Below are positions 16,531 through 25,723 of a stretch of DNA of 64,000 bases, piece after piece (within the stretch, counting starts at the first letter, position 1; the number at the start of each line of letters is the position of its first letter). Source of the stretch: Bin87 sp034423575 (GTDB taxonomy: Bacteria > Chloroflexota > Dehalococcoidia > Lucifugimonadales > UBA3495); assembly GCA_034423575.1 (NCBI GenBank), contig DAOUIF010000013.1, positions 1-64,000 of the forward strand. The letters are read 5' to 3'. Both the position numbers and the translations under genes were made by a program. Under the pieces are notes generated by a model. That model worked only from the letters and a program-made list of their open reading frames with translations, did no database searches and had not been told where the DNA came from.

Positions 16531-17556
16531 ATGGCTTACTACATGTATGTCGCCGTCCAGGGAGACAACAAGATCTCGGTCTTTACCATCGACCCCGATA
16601 CCGGCGGTATGACCCTGCAAACTGACGTGGCCGTGGACGGCGGCCCGTTCACCATGGCGATCAGCCCCGACCGCCGGTTCCTTTATGTCGGGTGCCGAGA
16701 GATCACCCAGCTGGTGAGTTTTGAGATCGACCAGTCCAGTGGAGGCCTGACGCAGAACGGGTCAGTGCCGCTGGACGCGTGGCCCGTATACGTGGCCACC
16801 GACCGGCGGGGCCGGTTCGTCCTGTCGTCCTACTACCAGGGCGCGCGCGTCGCGGTGCATCCCATCGGCGACGACGGCTCTGTGGGCGGTGATCCCGTCG
16901 AATGGCTGGAAACAGCCACCGGCGCCCACGCCATGCAGACCGACCCGACCAACGCCTACGCTTTTGTGCCGCACATCGCTGGAAACGGCCCCAACTCGAT
17001 CTGGCAGTTCCGCTTCGACGAGAACACCGGCCACATCACGCCGAATTCGCCAGCCACCGTCGACCCCGAGGAGTTCCTGGGTCCGCGTCACTTCTGCTTC
17101 CACCCCTCGCTGGACGTGCTCTACTTCTCCAACGAGCAGGGATGCAGCGTCAGCGCCTACAATCTGGACACCTCTGCGGGCACCTTGTCGCTGTTCCAGA
17201 CCGTCACCACCCTGCCGCCGGAAGGCTTCAGCGAGCGGAACACGTGCTCCCAGATCCAGATCACGTCCTCGGGCAGGTTCCTGTACGCGCCCAACCGGGG
17301 CCACGACAGCATCGCCTGCTACACCGTGGACGCGGCTACCGGCGCGCTGTCGTCCAACGGCATCGTGCAGTCGGAGCCGCGGCCCAACGCCCTGTGCCTC
17401 GACCTTCAGGACAAGTTCGTCTACTCGGCGGGACAGGACTCCGGGCAAATGGCCATCTTCGGCGTCGATGGGGATTCGGGCGAACTGTCTAGAGTAGGGA
17501 CGCATCCGCTGGGCGAAGGGCCGGGCTGGATTTCCATCACCGAGTTGCCGGGTTAG
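16531..17556 (+). CDS. Lactonase family seven-bladed beta-propeller (YbhE/Pgl-like)
   Basis: A 341-aa protein of the 6-phosphogluconolactonase YbhE-type family (Lactonase, PF10282). It has repeated blades with the pattern V-x-x-I-D-x-x-T-G (for example FTIDPDTGGM and YTVDAATGALS) and the family ending GEGPGWISI. It would open a lactone ring, or simply serve as a sugar-lactone binding propeller. No signal peptide is visible, so it is cytoplasmic. GGGAGGA precedes the ATG. It is followed 38 bp later by a BNR propeller, so two different propellers are translated from one probable transcript. Confidence 0.87.
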   Translation: MAYYMYVAVQGDNKISVFTIDPDTGGMTLQTDVAVDGGPFTMAISPDRRFLYVGCREITQLVSFEIDQSSGGLTQNGSVPLDAWPVYVATDRRGRFVLSSYYQGARVAVHPIGDDGSVGGDPVEWLETATGAHAMQTDPTNAYAFVPHIAGNGPNSIWQFRFDENTGHITPNSPATVDPEEFLGPRHFCFHPSLDVLYFSNEQGCSVSAYNLDTSAGTLSLFQTVTTLPPEGFSERNTCSQIQITSSGRFLYAPNRGHDSIACYTVDAATGALSSNGIVQSEPRPNALCLDLQDKFVYSAGQDSGQMAIFGVDGDSGELSRVGTHPLGEGPGWISITELPG

Positions 17557-17594
17557 CGCACCGACGAAACATCGGATGTGAGGAGGTTTTCGAG

Positions 17595-18566
17595 ATGAGC
17601 AAGAATTACAACATCTGCGTGGGCGCGACCGGTTTCGGCGGCGGCGTTTGGCACAGCCCCGACGGAGGGGAAAGCTGGACCCGCATCCGTGACCCGTTCC
17701 CGCTGGGCAGCCAGGTGCGGGCCATGGCCGTGTATCCGGACAACCCCAGCCGCATCCTGGCCGGCGCGGACAACGGCATCTACCGCAGCGAGGACAAGGG
17801 AGCGTCGTGGGAAAAACTCTGGTCGCCCATGGACGGCGTGCCCATCTGGTCCATCGCCATCGACCCGGAGGACACGGACACGATTTTCGTCGGCATCAAG
17901 CCGGCGGCACTCTTCCGGTCACGCGACGGCGGCGACAGTTGGACCAAGCTGTCCGTCCAGATGGCACAGGAGTGCCACATCGGGCCGCCCATGGTGACCA
18001 TGCTGATGGTGGACCCCAAGGATCACCGCACGGTCTGGGCGGGCGTTGAGGTCGACGGCGTTTACCGCAGCCTGGACAGTGGCGACACCTGGACCCACGT
18101 CGAGGGCGGCGTCCACCCGGACATTCACGGCATGGCCATCGGCCTGGGCGAACCCAATCGGGTGCTGGCCAGTACTCCCCGGGAAATCTACGCGACCACG
18201 GACATGGGCGAAAGCTGGCAATCGGTGGTGACCACCGACCAGTTCGTCCTGCCCTACAGCCGCGGCATCGCCGTCAAACCCGACAACCCCAGCGTCATCT
18301 TCGCCGGTGTCGGAGACACGGCTATCGGTGGGGCGGGCGCAATCCAGCGCTCGACGGATGCGGGCCAGACCTGGGAGCGGCGGCCGTTGCCGGTGGAGCC
18401 CAATTCCAACATCTGGCAATTTGCCACCCATCCGGCCGACCCCGATTTTGTGGTGGCGTCCAGCCTCATGGGCGAGCTGTACTCCAGCGACGACGCCGGA
18501 GACTCGTGGGTCAAGGTGAACCGCGAGTTCACCGAGGTGGGCGCCGTGGTGTGGGTGCCCAACTGA
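17595..18566 (+). CDS. BNR/Asp-box repeat beta-propeller (sialidase/Ycf48-like fold)
   Basis: A 323-aa propeller with about seven Asp-box motifs of the S-x-D-x-G-x-x-W type, such as SPDGGESW, SRDGGDSW, SLDSGDTW and STDAGQTW, evenly spaced about 45 residues apart. The fold is shared by sialidases, xyloglucanases and Ycf48-like assembly factors. The catalytic Arg triad and Glu/Tyr pair of sialidases could not be placed, and there is no signal peptide, so enzymatic function is doubtful. AGGAGG is before the ATG. It ends the VOC-lactonase-BNR unit, and a family B repeat lies just downstream. Confidence 0.85.
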   Translation: MSKNYNICVGATGFGGGVWHSPDGGESWTRIRDPFPLGSQVRAMAVYPDNPSRILAGADNGIYRSEDKGASWEKLWSPMDGVPIWSIAIDPEDTDTIFVGIKPAALFRSRDGGDSWTKLSVQMAQECHIGPPMVTMLMVDPKDHRTVWAGVEVDGVYRSLDSGDTWTHVEGGVHPDIHGMAIGLGEPNRVLASTPREIYATTDMGESWQSVVTTDQFVLPYSRGIAVKPDNPSVIFAGVGDTAIGGAGAIQRSTDAGQTWERRPLPVEPNSNIWQFATHPADPDFVVASSLMGELYSSDDAGDSWVKVNREFTEVGAVVWVPN

Positions 18567-18573
18567 CCCTTTA

Positions 18574-18681
18574 GTCAGAGTCAGGATTTGCCGAATCTAT
18601 GGATTGGCAGGATTGAGAGTGCTCTGCCTGGAACAGCCTCAATCCTGTCAATCCTAAAATCCTGGTCATCCTGATTCCGAC
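18574..18681. repeat. Palindromic intergenic repeat, family B, copy 1
   Basis: Two imperfect inverted arms of about 48 bp are built on repeated GGATT/AATCC words: the left arm begins GTCAGAGTCAGGATT and the right arm ends AATCCTGGTCATCCTGATTCCGAC (shown in part). A second copy is at 35498. It could fold as one long hairpin and may be a MITE or REP-like element. Confidence 0.85.
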
Positions 18682-18754
18682 GATCTCCGAACGAAGTATT
18701 GCGTTAGAATGCGCCAGTGGCCGACGCACTCGCTGGCGCGGCAAGGAACGCTAC

Positions 18755-20161
18755 ATGACCACACCCCCAGTTCCGCAACCCAACTTCTTCGCCCAGAGGG
18801 CGCATCGGTTTCTTGCGGCACTGGTGTTCCGGGACTTTCGCTTTCTCGCCCTGTCCACGCTGTGCAGCAGCAGCGGCGCATGGGCCCTGATCGTGGCCCG
18901 GGGCGCGTGGGTGTACAGCATCCCGGAGTTGCAGGGCACGCAGGGACTGTGGGTTGGCTTAATCACCTTCGCCGCCATGTCGCCGCGGTTCTTTGCCACG
19001 CCGTTCATCGGCTATTTAGCTGACAAGATGACCCGCAAAACACTGCTGCAGCGGGTATACATCCTCCAGATTGTGCAGGCGTCCGTGATGGCCCTGTTGG
19101 TGATGTCCGGTGTGACCAATCCCTGGTACGTGGTCCTGCTGGCAGTGATTAACGGGACGCTGCGCTCGACGCAGATGACCGCCTCCCAGTCGTTGACACC
19201 CAACCTGGTGGACCGGGACCGCCTGCCCAACGCCGTCGCTCTCAACCAGGCCATGCAGCAGGGGTCGCGTGCCGTGGGGCCCGCAATCCTGCTGGCGATT
19301 TCGGCGACGGTTGGCAGCAGCGCCATTTTCGGGTCCGGCGGTTTTTCATTCTCGCTCCAGAACCTGGTGCTGACCCTGGGCTCCTCGGCGATTGTGTTCT
19401 GGGCTTGCGCGGCTTTTTACCTGGTGGCACTGGCATCGGCGCTGAACATCCGGTTGGCGTCGTCGGGCGTCATCGACCGGCGCCGTGGATTCTGGGCCAA
19501 CGTCGCCGCAGGGTTCGCCTATATCTACAGCACGCCTCTGGTCTTCGGCATCCTCATGATCGCTTTGGCCCACTGCGTGCTGGTGATGTCGTTCGAGTCC
19601 ATGCTGCCGCCGCTGGCGTTGGAGAAACTATCGCCCGACGGCATCACGTTCAACGAGAACGACGTCTACGCGTTGATGGCCGCACTCGGCGTCGGCTCCC
19701 TGTTCTCCTCGCTGTTCGTCGGCGGCATCGTTAATCACATGACGCGCGGGAGGGTGTTCCTGCTGCTGGGATTCACCAGCAGCCTGACTCCCATCGGAAT
19801 GGGGTTGTCTTCGCAGACCGGCATTTCGGTTATCGCCGCAGTAATGATGGGACTGGGCACTTCCGGGTTCATGACCATCACCCACACCATCATCCAGTCG
19901 GTGGTTCCGGACGAGATCCGGGGACGGGTGTCCTCGGCGTATTCGATGCACATCGGCGGGAGCATGGCCTTTGCCAACCTGCTGTACGGTCGACTGGCCG
20001 ACTTCTGGAACGCGGGCAACGTAATGGCCGTGGCGGGAGCTGCTTTCACCCTGGTGGTGCTGGGTACGGTCATCGCCAGCGGTTTCTGGCGAGACATCTA
20101 TTTCCGGGGTACGGCCCGCCCGGTGGCGGCCGCTGCCGGGGCTGGCGGCGGGAACGACTGA
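18755..20161 (+). CDS. MFS transporter (EntS/MFS_3-like), copy 1
   Basis: A 468-aa inner-membrane carrier with about 12 hydrophobic segments. The loop after the second segment reads GYLADKMTRKTLLQ, the MFS motif A form G-x-x-x-D-x-x-x-R-[KR]. Relatives include the enterobactin exporter EntS and many efflux carriers, so it probably exports a small molecule by proton antiport. GCAAGGAA precedes the ATG. The gene is convergent with another MFS carrier; both come from the same broad subfamily. The soluble C-terminus is Ala/Gly-rich. Confidence 0.9.
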   Translation: MTTPPVPQPNFFAQRAHRFLAALVFRDFRFLALSTLCSSSGAWALIVARGAWVYSIPELQGTQGLWVGLITFAAMSPRFFATPFIGYLADKMTRKTLLQRVYILQIVQASVMALLVMSGVTNPWYVVLLAVINGTLRSTQMTASQSLTPNLVDRDRLPNAVALNQAMQQGSRAVGPAILLAISATVGSSAIFGSGGFSFSLQNLVLTLGSSAIVFWACAAFYLVALASALNIRLASSGVIDRRRGFWANVAAGFAYIYSTPLVFGILMIALAHCVLVMSFESMLPPLALEKLSPDGITFNENDVYALMAALGVGSLFSSLFVGGIVNHMTRGRVFLLLGFTSSLTPIGMGLSSQTGISVIAAVMMGLGTSGFMTITHTIIQSVVPDEIRGRVSSAYSMHIGGSMAFANLLYGRLADFWNAGNVMAVAGAAFTLVVLGTVIASGFWRDIYFRGTARPVAAAAGAGGGND

Positions 20162-20225
20162 CCATCAGCCCAAATCAAGGGTTAGGAGCCAATCAACGGT
20201 CCGGGCCGGTTAACCCGCCGCGCGG

Positions 20226-21479
20226 CTACCCGGCTGGCGTCGAAGCGAGTTGGCGGCCCGTCGCCCGTCCGAGGCCGAACCACAGCGTAACCAACAGGCA
20301 CAGCCCGGCGGCGATGCCAATGGCGGTGGACCAGCCCACCCAGCCGGCAGCGGCGGCCAGCGGCAGCGCGCCCAGGTTATGGAACCCCGGCGTGAAGTGG
20401 AGCACTCCCATGACCCGCCCGCGTATCTCTCCGGGCGCCGACAACTGCAGGATGGTGGTGGCCAGGGGCCAGACGGTTCCCAGGCTCAAAACGCCCACCA
20501 GCAGGAACAGCGACCACGACACCCAGAACCAGTTCGACCACGCGAACAGCGTCAGGCAGGCGCAGAAAGACACCAGGCAGACCAACAGCCAGCGATACAG
20601 CCACGCCCGGTGCATGAAGGTGATGAGGAGGTTCCCCGCCAGCGAACCGACTCCGGAAGCCAGCAGCAACAGACCGGCTCCCGAAGCTTCGGTGCCCAGG
20701 TGTTCTTTGGCGAAAGGCGGGATCACCGCCAGATGGCTCATGCCGAAGCCGCCCCACGCGCAGGCCAGTACGAGAACGGTTAGCAGCACCGGCGAACGCC
20801 AGATCTGGACCATTCCGTCGGTGAAGTTCCGCAGTATTGGCTGGGTTGACGGTCTCGATTCTCGCGGTTCGGGACGGATTCGTGACACGCACACCACGCT
20901 GATCACGTAGCACGCAACGTTTGCCAGCAGGGCGGCGCTGATGCTCCAGTGGTCGATGATCGCCCCCACCAGCGGCGGACCCACGATCCTGCCGATATGC
21001 ACCGCGGCGTTGAAGTGAGCCACTGCGTCCAGCAGCGTGCGCTGGTCCACCAGATCGGCAACCATTGCCACCCGCGCCGGCTGGTTCAGCGCCTGCAACG
21101 AGCCCAGCAAAGCAGCGGCTACGTAGACGTGCCAGACTGCTATGACGCCCGCCAGCGACAGCGCCGCCAGCGCTGACATCGACGCTCCCACCGCCAACTG
21201 GATGGTTATCAGCAATTTCTTGCGGTCTACGCGGTCCGCGATTACGCCGCCGACCATGAGCAGGCCGACGTTGGGCAAGCCGTAGAGGAAGAGCACCAAA
21301 CCCACCTGGGTGCTCGATCCGCTGACTTCCAGCACCAGCCAGCTCAGCACGAGCATTTGGGCTCCCTGGGAGAGCGCCTGCGTGGCGGAACCCGTCCAAT
21401 ACCATCGGAAGTTGTGCGAGCGCCAGGGACTCAGTATCCGCACCGCGTAGGACGCGGCGCGGCCCCGGGCTTCTAGCAC
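20226..21479 (-). CDS. MFS transporter (MFS_3-like), copy 2
   Basis: A 417-aa carrier with about 12 membrane segments. Motif A appears as GGVIADRVDRKKLL. The open frame extends upstream to 21650, but its first 57 residues are basic and not membrane-like; a GTG at 21479 has GAGG seven bases before it and gives the normal N-terminus (SHNFRWYWTG begins segment 1), so it is chosen. The substrate is unknown; efflux is most likely. It is convergent with the MFS gene ending at 20161, 64 bp away. Confidence 0.87.
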   Translation of the reverse strand: MLEARGRAASYAVRILSPWRSHNFRWYWTGSATQALSQGAQMLVLSWLVLEVSGSSTQVGLVLFLYGLPNVGLLMVGGVIADRVDRKKLLITIQLAVGASMSALAALSLAGVIAVWHVYVAAALLGSLQALNQPARVAMVADLVDQRTLLDAVAHFNAAVHIGRIVGPPLVGAIIDHWSISAALLANVACYVISVVCVSRIRPEPRESRPSTQPILRNFTDGMVQIWRSPVLLTVLVLACAWGGFGMSHLAVIPPFAKEHLGTEASGAGLLLLASGVGSLAGNLLITFMHRAWLYRWLLVCLVSFCACLTLFAWSNWFWVSWSLFLLVGVLSLGTVWPLATTILQLSAPGEIRGRVMGVLHFTPGFHNLGALPLAAAAGWVGWSTAIGIAAGLCLLVTLWFGLGRATGRQLASTPAG

Positions 21480-21964
21480 GGAACAGCCTCGACGGCGCCT
21501 AACGCCAAGGCCAGAGGTGTCGACCTCTGTCCGATTAGCAGTGCCGGCAATGGAGTGCGCGATTGACTGGCCACGGGGCGATTGTAATCCATTCCATCGC
21601 AGGATGACCGCGTGGGGTATTGCGGATATTCGGGTCAGGCTGGACCTCAATCATCGCTCCGGGCGCAGGCGCCAATTCCAGCGGTTTCGCGTCGTTGCCA
21701 TTTGTGCGTATTCGCATCGGCGATATTCGAGCCACGGGTTTGAACCCGTACATTCCCGTATATGTTTTCGCAATAGAAAACATTGACGAATTGAGCCATT
21801 CAGGCTAGCATGGCGCGCAAATTAACGATTTGCTGCCAACCGCCGTTGCGCGCCCACCAAAACGGCCGTTCCGGCGTGCTCGGAAGCCAGTCCCGGTAGG
21901 AAAACCAACCGCCGGGTAGTTGGCAGTGGCTCGGTCGAAAAACGCGAAATCAGGAGGTAACAGG
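21480..21964. other. 485-bp gap with an unexplained open frame
   Basis: No known gene is seen between the minus-strand MFS gene and the DUF1800 operon. An 82-aa frame on the minus strand (21535-21783) has varied composition with wording such as GFKPVARISPMRIR and GHPAMEWITIAP, but it lacks a good ribosome site. A short palindrome ACGGGTTTGAACCCGT lies at about 21734-21749. A promoter for the DUF1800 operon is expected here but was not identified. Confidence 0.4.
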
Positions 21965-23371
21965 ATGGCAGAAAAAGACATCGCTTTGATGGCGCACCTC
22001 ATGCGCCGCGCCGGGTTTGGTGCAACGTATGAGGAGCTGGAGGCACGCGCCGAGAAAGGCTACGAGGCCACGGTCGAGGAGTTGCTCAACCCGGAGAGCC
22101 AGCCGGCGATCCAGGACGACATCCTGATGCGTTATCAGCCGCAGTGGGTCTCGAAGGCGGGCCTCGAGGGCCAGCAGGAAGAGTGGACCTACCGGATGAT
22201 CAACACCAAGCGGCCGCTTGAAGAAAAGATCGCCCTGTTCTGGCACCATATCTTCTGCACGGGCCACGCCAAGTGCGAGTACCCCAAGCAGCAGAATATC
22301 GAGCTCGACATGTTCCGCACCCTCGGGTTCGGCAACTTCGAGGAACTGCTCATGGGCCTGTCCATGGACCCGGCCATGGTGTTCTACCTGGACAACTGCA
22401 TGAGCCACAAGGACGCCATCAACGAGAACTGGGGCCGCGAGCTGCTGGAACTGTTCTCCCTGGGCGTCGGCATGGACGGTGACGCGAACTACTCCGAGGA
22501 CGACGTCAAGGAAGCGGCGCGCGCATTCACCGGCTGGACGGTAACGAACTCGATCCCGCGCTATCCGTACGGCAAGTACGAGGCCGCATTCATCTACGAT
22601 CCGTCCGACCACGACTACACCGCAAAGACCTTCCTGGGCGAGACCGGAAACTGGAACGGCGAGGACATCGTGCGCATCGTCGCCCGGCAGCCGGCCGCGG
22701 CTCGGTTCGTCGCCCGTCATATGTACAATTTCTTCGTCGCTGACGAGCCGCAGGTTCCCGCCTGGCAGAACACTCCGCCGCGTGACCCGGAAGCGATCAA
22801 GATGCTCGAGCACGAGTACTTCCGCTCCGGCTACGACATCCGGTCGATGCTGCGCGTGCTGTTCAACTCGGACTTCTTCAAGAATGCCCGGTTCGAGAAG
22901 GTGAAGAGCCCCACCGAGACCGTGGTCAGCACCATGCGCCTGGTCGGCGATTTCGACATGCCCAGGCCCGGCCTGAACGCCATGACCCTGACCATCCGGT
23001 ACATGGGCCAGGACTTGCTCAACCCGCCCACCGTGGAGGGCTGGCACACCGGCCGCGAGTGGATCGACAGCGGCACCCTGGTCGAGCGGATCAACTTCAC
23101 CGCCGACGCCGTGGGCGACACTTCCCACCGCGGAGTCCAAGCGATCATCAATCGGTTGGGATCCCAGGGCGACACCATTTCGTCCGCGCAACTGGTGGAC
23201 GGCTGCCTGCAACTGCTCGGCCACTACGAGTTGGCCGATGTCACCCGCAACGAGTTGGTTGCGCTGGCTGACAGCGAAGGCGAGCTGCGGACCGGCACCG
23301 ACGAGTTCGGGCAGCGCGTCGGTCAGATGCTGCAGTCCATCGTGGCGACCACCGAGTACCTGTTCGAGTAA
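21965..23371 (+). CDS. DUF1800 family protein
   Basis: A 468-aa DUF1800 protein of unknown biochemical role. Typical wording includes HLMRRAGFGATYEEL at the start, EKIALFWHHIFCTGH near residue 85, NWGRELLELFSLGVG near 155 and AARAFTGWTV near 180. Relatives are commonly encoded directly before DUF1501 proteins and usually carry an export signal; none is visible here. CAGGAGGTAA lies before ATG 21965. The DUF1501 gene follows after 18 bp, so the two are translated together. The pair has been suggested to act on extracellular polymers in other phyla, but that is not established. Confidence 0.9.
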   Translation: MAEKDIALMAHLMRRAGFGATYEELEARAEKGYEATVEELLNPESQPAIQDDILMRYQPQWVSKAGLEGQQEEWTYRMINTKRPLEEKIALFWHHIFCTGHAKCEYPKQQNIELDMFRTLGFGNFEELLMGLSMDPAMVFYLDNCMSHKDAINENWGRELLELFSLGVGMDGDANYSEDDVKEAARAFTGWTVTNSIPRYPYGKYEAAFIYDPSDHDYTAKTFLGETGNWNGEDIVRIVARQPAAARFVARHMYNFFVADEPQVPAWQNTPPRDPEAIKMLEHEYFRSGYDIRSMLRVLFNSDFFKNARFEKVKSPTETVVSTMRLVGDFDMPRPGLNAMTLTIRYMGQDLLNPPTVEGWHTGREWIDSGTLVERINFTADAVGDTSHRGVQAIINRLGSQGDTISSAQLVDGCLQLLGHYELADVTRNELVALADSEGELRTGTDEFGQRVGQMLQSIVATTEYLFE

Positions 23372-23389
23372 CCAAAAAGGGGGAATGAT

Positions 23390-24523
23390 ATGACATCCAC
23401 CAAGAAAGATCCGGTGCTGGTGGTCCTCCAGTTGTCGGGGGGTAACGACGGCCTGAACACCATCGTTCCTTACGGCGACCCACTGTATCTGGACAACCGG
23501 CCCAACGTGCGGATACCTGTCGACCAGGTTCTGCCGATCAACGATCGCATCGGCTTCAACCCGGCCATGGCGCCCATGAAGCGGCTGTACGACGAGGGCA
23601 AGGTCGCCATCATCCAGGGCGTCGGCTACCCGAATCCCAGCCGTTCCCACTTCCGCTCCATGGACATCTGGCACACCTGTGAGCCGGACAAGGTCGGAGA
23701 CGAGGGCTGGCTGGGCCGCGCCGTGCGCGACCTGGACCCTGAAAAGTCAAACGTGCTGACCGGCGTCAACTTCGGCCGCGGTCTCCCGCGCTCGCTGGTG
23801 GCCCCGGGAGTACCCGTCGCCTCCGTGGGCAACCTGGAGACCTACGGCGTCCTCACCGGCATCGAGCTCGAAGAGCAGCGGACCAAGGCCCTGGACGTGT
23901 TTTCGCGCGTGTATTCGCCCATGCTGGGTCAGGGCCCGGTGCTGGACTACTTTGCCCAGACCGGCCTGGACGCTCTCGAAGGCGCCGACATCCTGAGCAC
24001 CGCTCCCGCCATGTACTCCTCGTCCGTTGAGTACGGCAACGACACCGTGGCCCAGTACATGCGCAACATCGCGCAGACGCACCTGGCCGGCTTCGGTACC
24101 CGGGTGCTCTACACCACCGCGCCGTACAACAGCTTCGACACCCACGCCGGGGAGTTGGCCAACCACACTCGCCTGTGGACGGAGACGTCCCACGCGGTTG
24201 CCGACTTCTACGACGACCTCAAGGAGCACAACGCTGGCGACAACGTCGTCCTCCTGGTCTTCACCGAGTTCGGCCGCCGCGTCCACGACAACGGCTCCGG
24301 CACCGACCACGGTTCCGGCGGTGTGGCCTTCGTCGTTGGCGAGCAGGTCAAGGGCGGGCTCTACGGCGAGTACCCGTCGCTGGAGGAGAACAAGCTCCTT
24401 GAAGGCGACCTCCACTTCAACAACGACTTCCGCGGCCTGTACTCCACGCTGCTGGAGAAGTGGATGGGTTTGGATGCCCAGCCCATCGTGAACGGCTCCT
24501 TCGAGCAGATGGACATCGTATAG
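23390..24523 (+). CDS. DUF1501 family protein
   Basis: A 377-aa DUF1501 protein, a fold related to alkaline phosphatase/sulfatase enzymes. It opens almost at once with VLQLSGGNDGLNTIVPY, the family's metal-site strand, and has SRSHFRSMDIWHT near residue 86, YNSFDTHAGEL near 248 and FTEFGRRVHDNGSGTDHGSGG near 294 (shown as family landmarks). Most relatives have a Tat signal with twin Arg; this one has only about eight residues before the domain, so it should stay in the cytoplasm unless carried by a partner. AAGGGGGA precedes the ATG. It is co-transcribed with DUF1800 and the NHL propeller. Confidence 0.9.
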   Translation: MTSTKKDPVLVVLQLSGGNDGLNTIVPYGDPLYLDNRPNVRIPVDQVLPINDRIGFNPAMAPMKRLYDEGKVAIIQGVGYPNPSRSHFRSMDIWHTCEPDKVGDEGWLGRAVRDLDPEKSNVLTGVNFGRGLPRSLVAPGVPVASVGNLETYGVLTGIELEEQRTKALDVFSRVYSPMLGQGPVLDYFAQTGLDALEGADILSTAPAMYSSSVEYGNDTVAQYMRNIAQTHLAGFGTRVLYTTAPYNSFDTHAGELANHTRLWTETSHAVADFYDDLKEHNAGDNVVLLVFTEFGRRVHDNGSGTDHGSGGVAFVVGEQVKGGLYGEYPSLEENKLLEGDLHFNNDFRGLYSTLLEKWMGLDAQPIVNGSFEQMDIV

Positions 24524-24542
24524 CCGGCGCAGGGAGGCGATT

Positions 24543-25577
24543 ATGGTTACAGCTCAAAGGTATTCCCAGGTCCAGCTGCAGTACAGCCACACCATCGGTC
24601 GTGGCGAGCAGTTCGGCCCGGGTTTCACGTATCCAATTCACATGGCTCGAGGCGAAGACGACCTGATGTACGTGCTCTGCCGGTCTTCCGAATACCGGCC
24701 CGAGGGCACCCGCGTCACGGTTTGCACCGTCGATGAGGAGTACGTCAACGCCTTCGCGCGCGGCGTGCCTCAGCAGGGGCCCCACGAGTACAACTTCGAG
24801 GACGGCTCGCTGGTCTGGCCGGTCAACGTGGCCATCGCCAGCGACGGGACCGTCTATGTCTCCGACGAGTGGCTCCACCGGATCTCCAAGTTCACCCGCG
24901 ATGGCGAGTACATCGGCAAGTGGCAGGAGAACATCGGCAGCGGCGACGGTCAGCTTGACCGGCCCTCCGGGTTGGCCATCGACGCCGACGACAACGTCTG
25001 GGTCGTCGACGGCAACAACCACCGGGTGCAGAAGTTCACGCCCGACGGACAGTTCTTGATGAAGTTCGGGAGCCAAGGCTCCGGCGACGGCGAATTGGAC
25101 CAGCCCTGGGGCATCGACATCGACAGCCAGGGCAACATCTACATCGCCGACTGGCGCAACGACCGCATCCAGAAGTTCAGCCCGTCCGGCGACTTCCTGA
25201 TGAAGTTCGGCTCCTCGGGATCCGGCGAAGGCGAGTTCAATCGCCCGGCCGACGTGGCCGTTGACAAGGACGGCATCATCTACGTTGCCGACTGGTTGAA
25301 CGACCGGCTGCAATACTTCGATCCGGATGGCAACTTCTGCGGGTTGCAGACCGGAGAAGCCACCGTCTCCAAGTGGGGCAAGGACAAGCTGGACGCCAAC
25401 CCCGAGATGTGGGGCGAGCGCGACCGGGCTCCTGGCCTCGAGCGCGAGCGGGACTTCTGGGCGCCCACCGGCGTCGCAGTGGACGAGCACAACCGCGTGT
25501 TCGTCTGCGAGGGCCCGCGCAACCGCATCCAGGTGTTCCAGAAGCAGGGCCTCATGTTCATGGGACCGCGTCTGTAA
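24543..25577 (+). CDS. NHL repeat six-bladed beta-propeller protein
   Basis: A 344-aa propeller with NHL repeats from about residue 85 to the end. Blades repeat as P-x-G-I-x-x-D-x-x-G-x-x-Y-V-A-D-x-x-N-x-R-I-Q-x-F, with strongly regular FLMKFGS joints. NHL propellers bind proteins or ligands, and some are lyases or lactonases; no catalytic set is evident. GGGAGG is before the ATG, and the gene starts 19 bp after DUF1501. No signal peptide is seen. A large inverted repeat follows the stop codon. Confidence 0.88.
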   Translation: MVTAQRYSQVQLQYSHTIGRGEQFGPGFTYPIHMARGEDDLMYVLCRSSEYRPEGTRVTVCTVDEEYVNAFARGVPQQGPHEYNFEDGSLVWPVNVAIASDGTVYVSDEWLHRISKFTRDGEYIGKWQENIGSGDGQLDRPSGLAIDADDNVWVVDGNNHRVQKFTPDGQFLMKFGSQGSGDGELDQPWGIDIDSQGNIYIADWRNDRIQKFSPSGDFLMKFGSSGSGEGEFNRPADVAVDKDGIIYVADWLNDRLQYFDPDGNFCGLQTGEATVSKWGKDKLDANPEMWGERDRAPGLERERDFWAPTGVAVDEHNRVFVCEGPRNRIQVFQKQGLMFMGPRL

Positions 25578-25601
25578 AGCCTGCGCGCACCGGACAGCGC
25601 T

Positions 25602-25666
25602 GGGGCCTCCGCTCCGGCCGGGCCGCTACCGGGTGCACCGGAGGTCCGGCTCTGGACGGAGGCCCC
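25602..25666. repeat. Large inverted repeat after the NHL gene
   Basis: Ten perfectly complementary bases (GGGGCCTCCG at 25602-25611 and CGGAGGCCCC at 25657-25666) enclose a GC-rich 45-base loop that can itself pair. No T-run follows. It may be a structured terminator or a mobile hairpin. Confidence 0.5.
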
Positions 25667-25723
25667 GTCGCGTGATAATAGGTTTGACTAGCGATCACCT
25701 GATTCCAGGAGGCGGCTTGAGCC

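Noticed and set aside
21950..23674. 574-aa minus-strand frame opposite DUF1800
   Set aside because: It is antisense to a gene with clear family motifs and is Val/His/Gln-rich without a recognisable domain.
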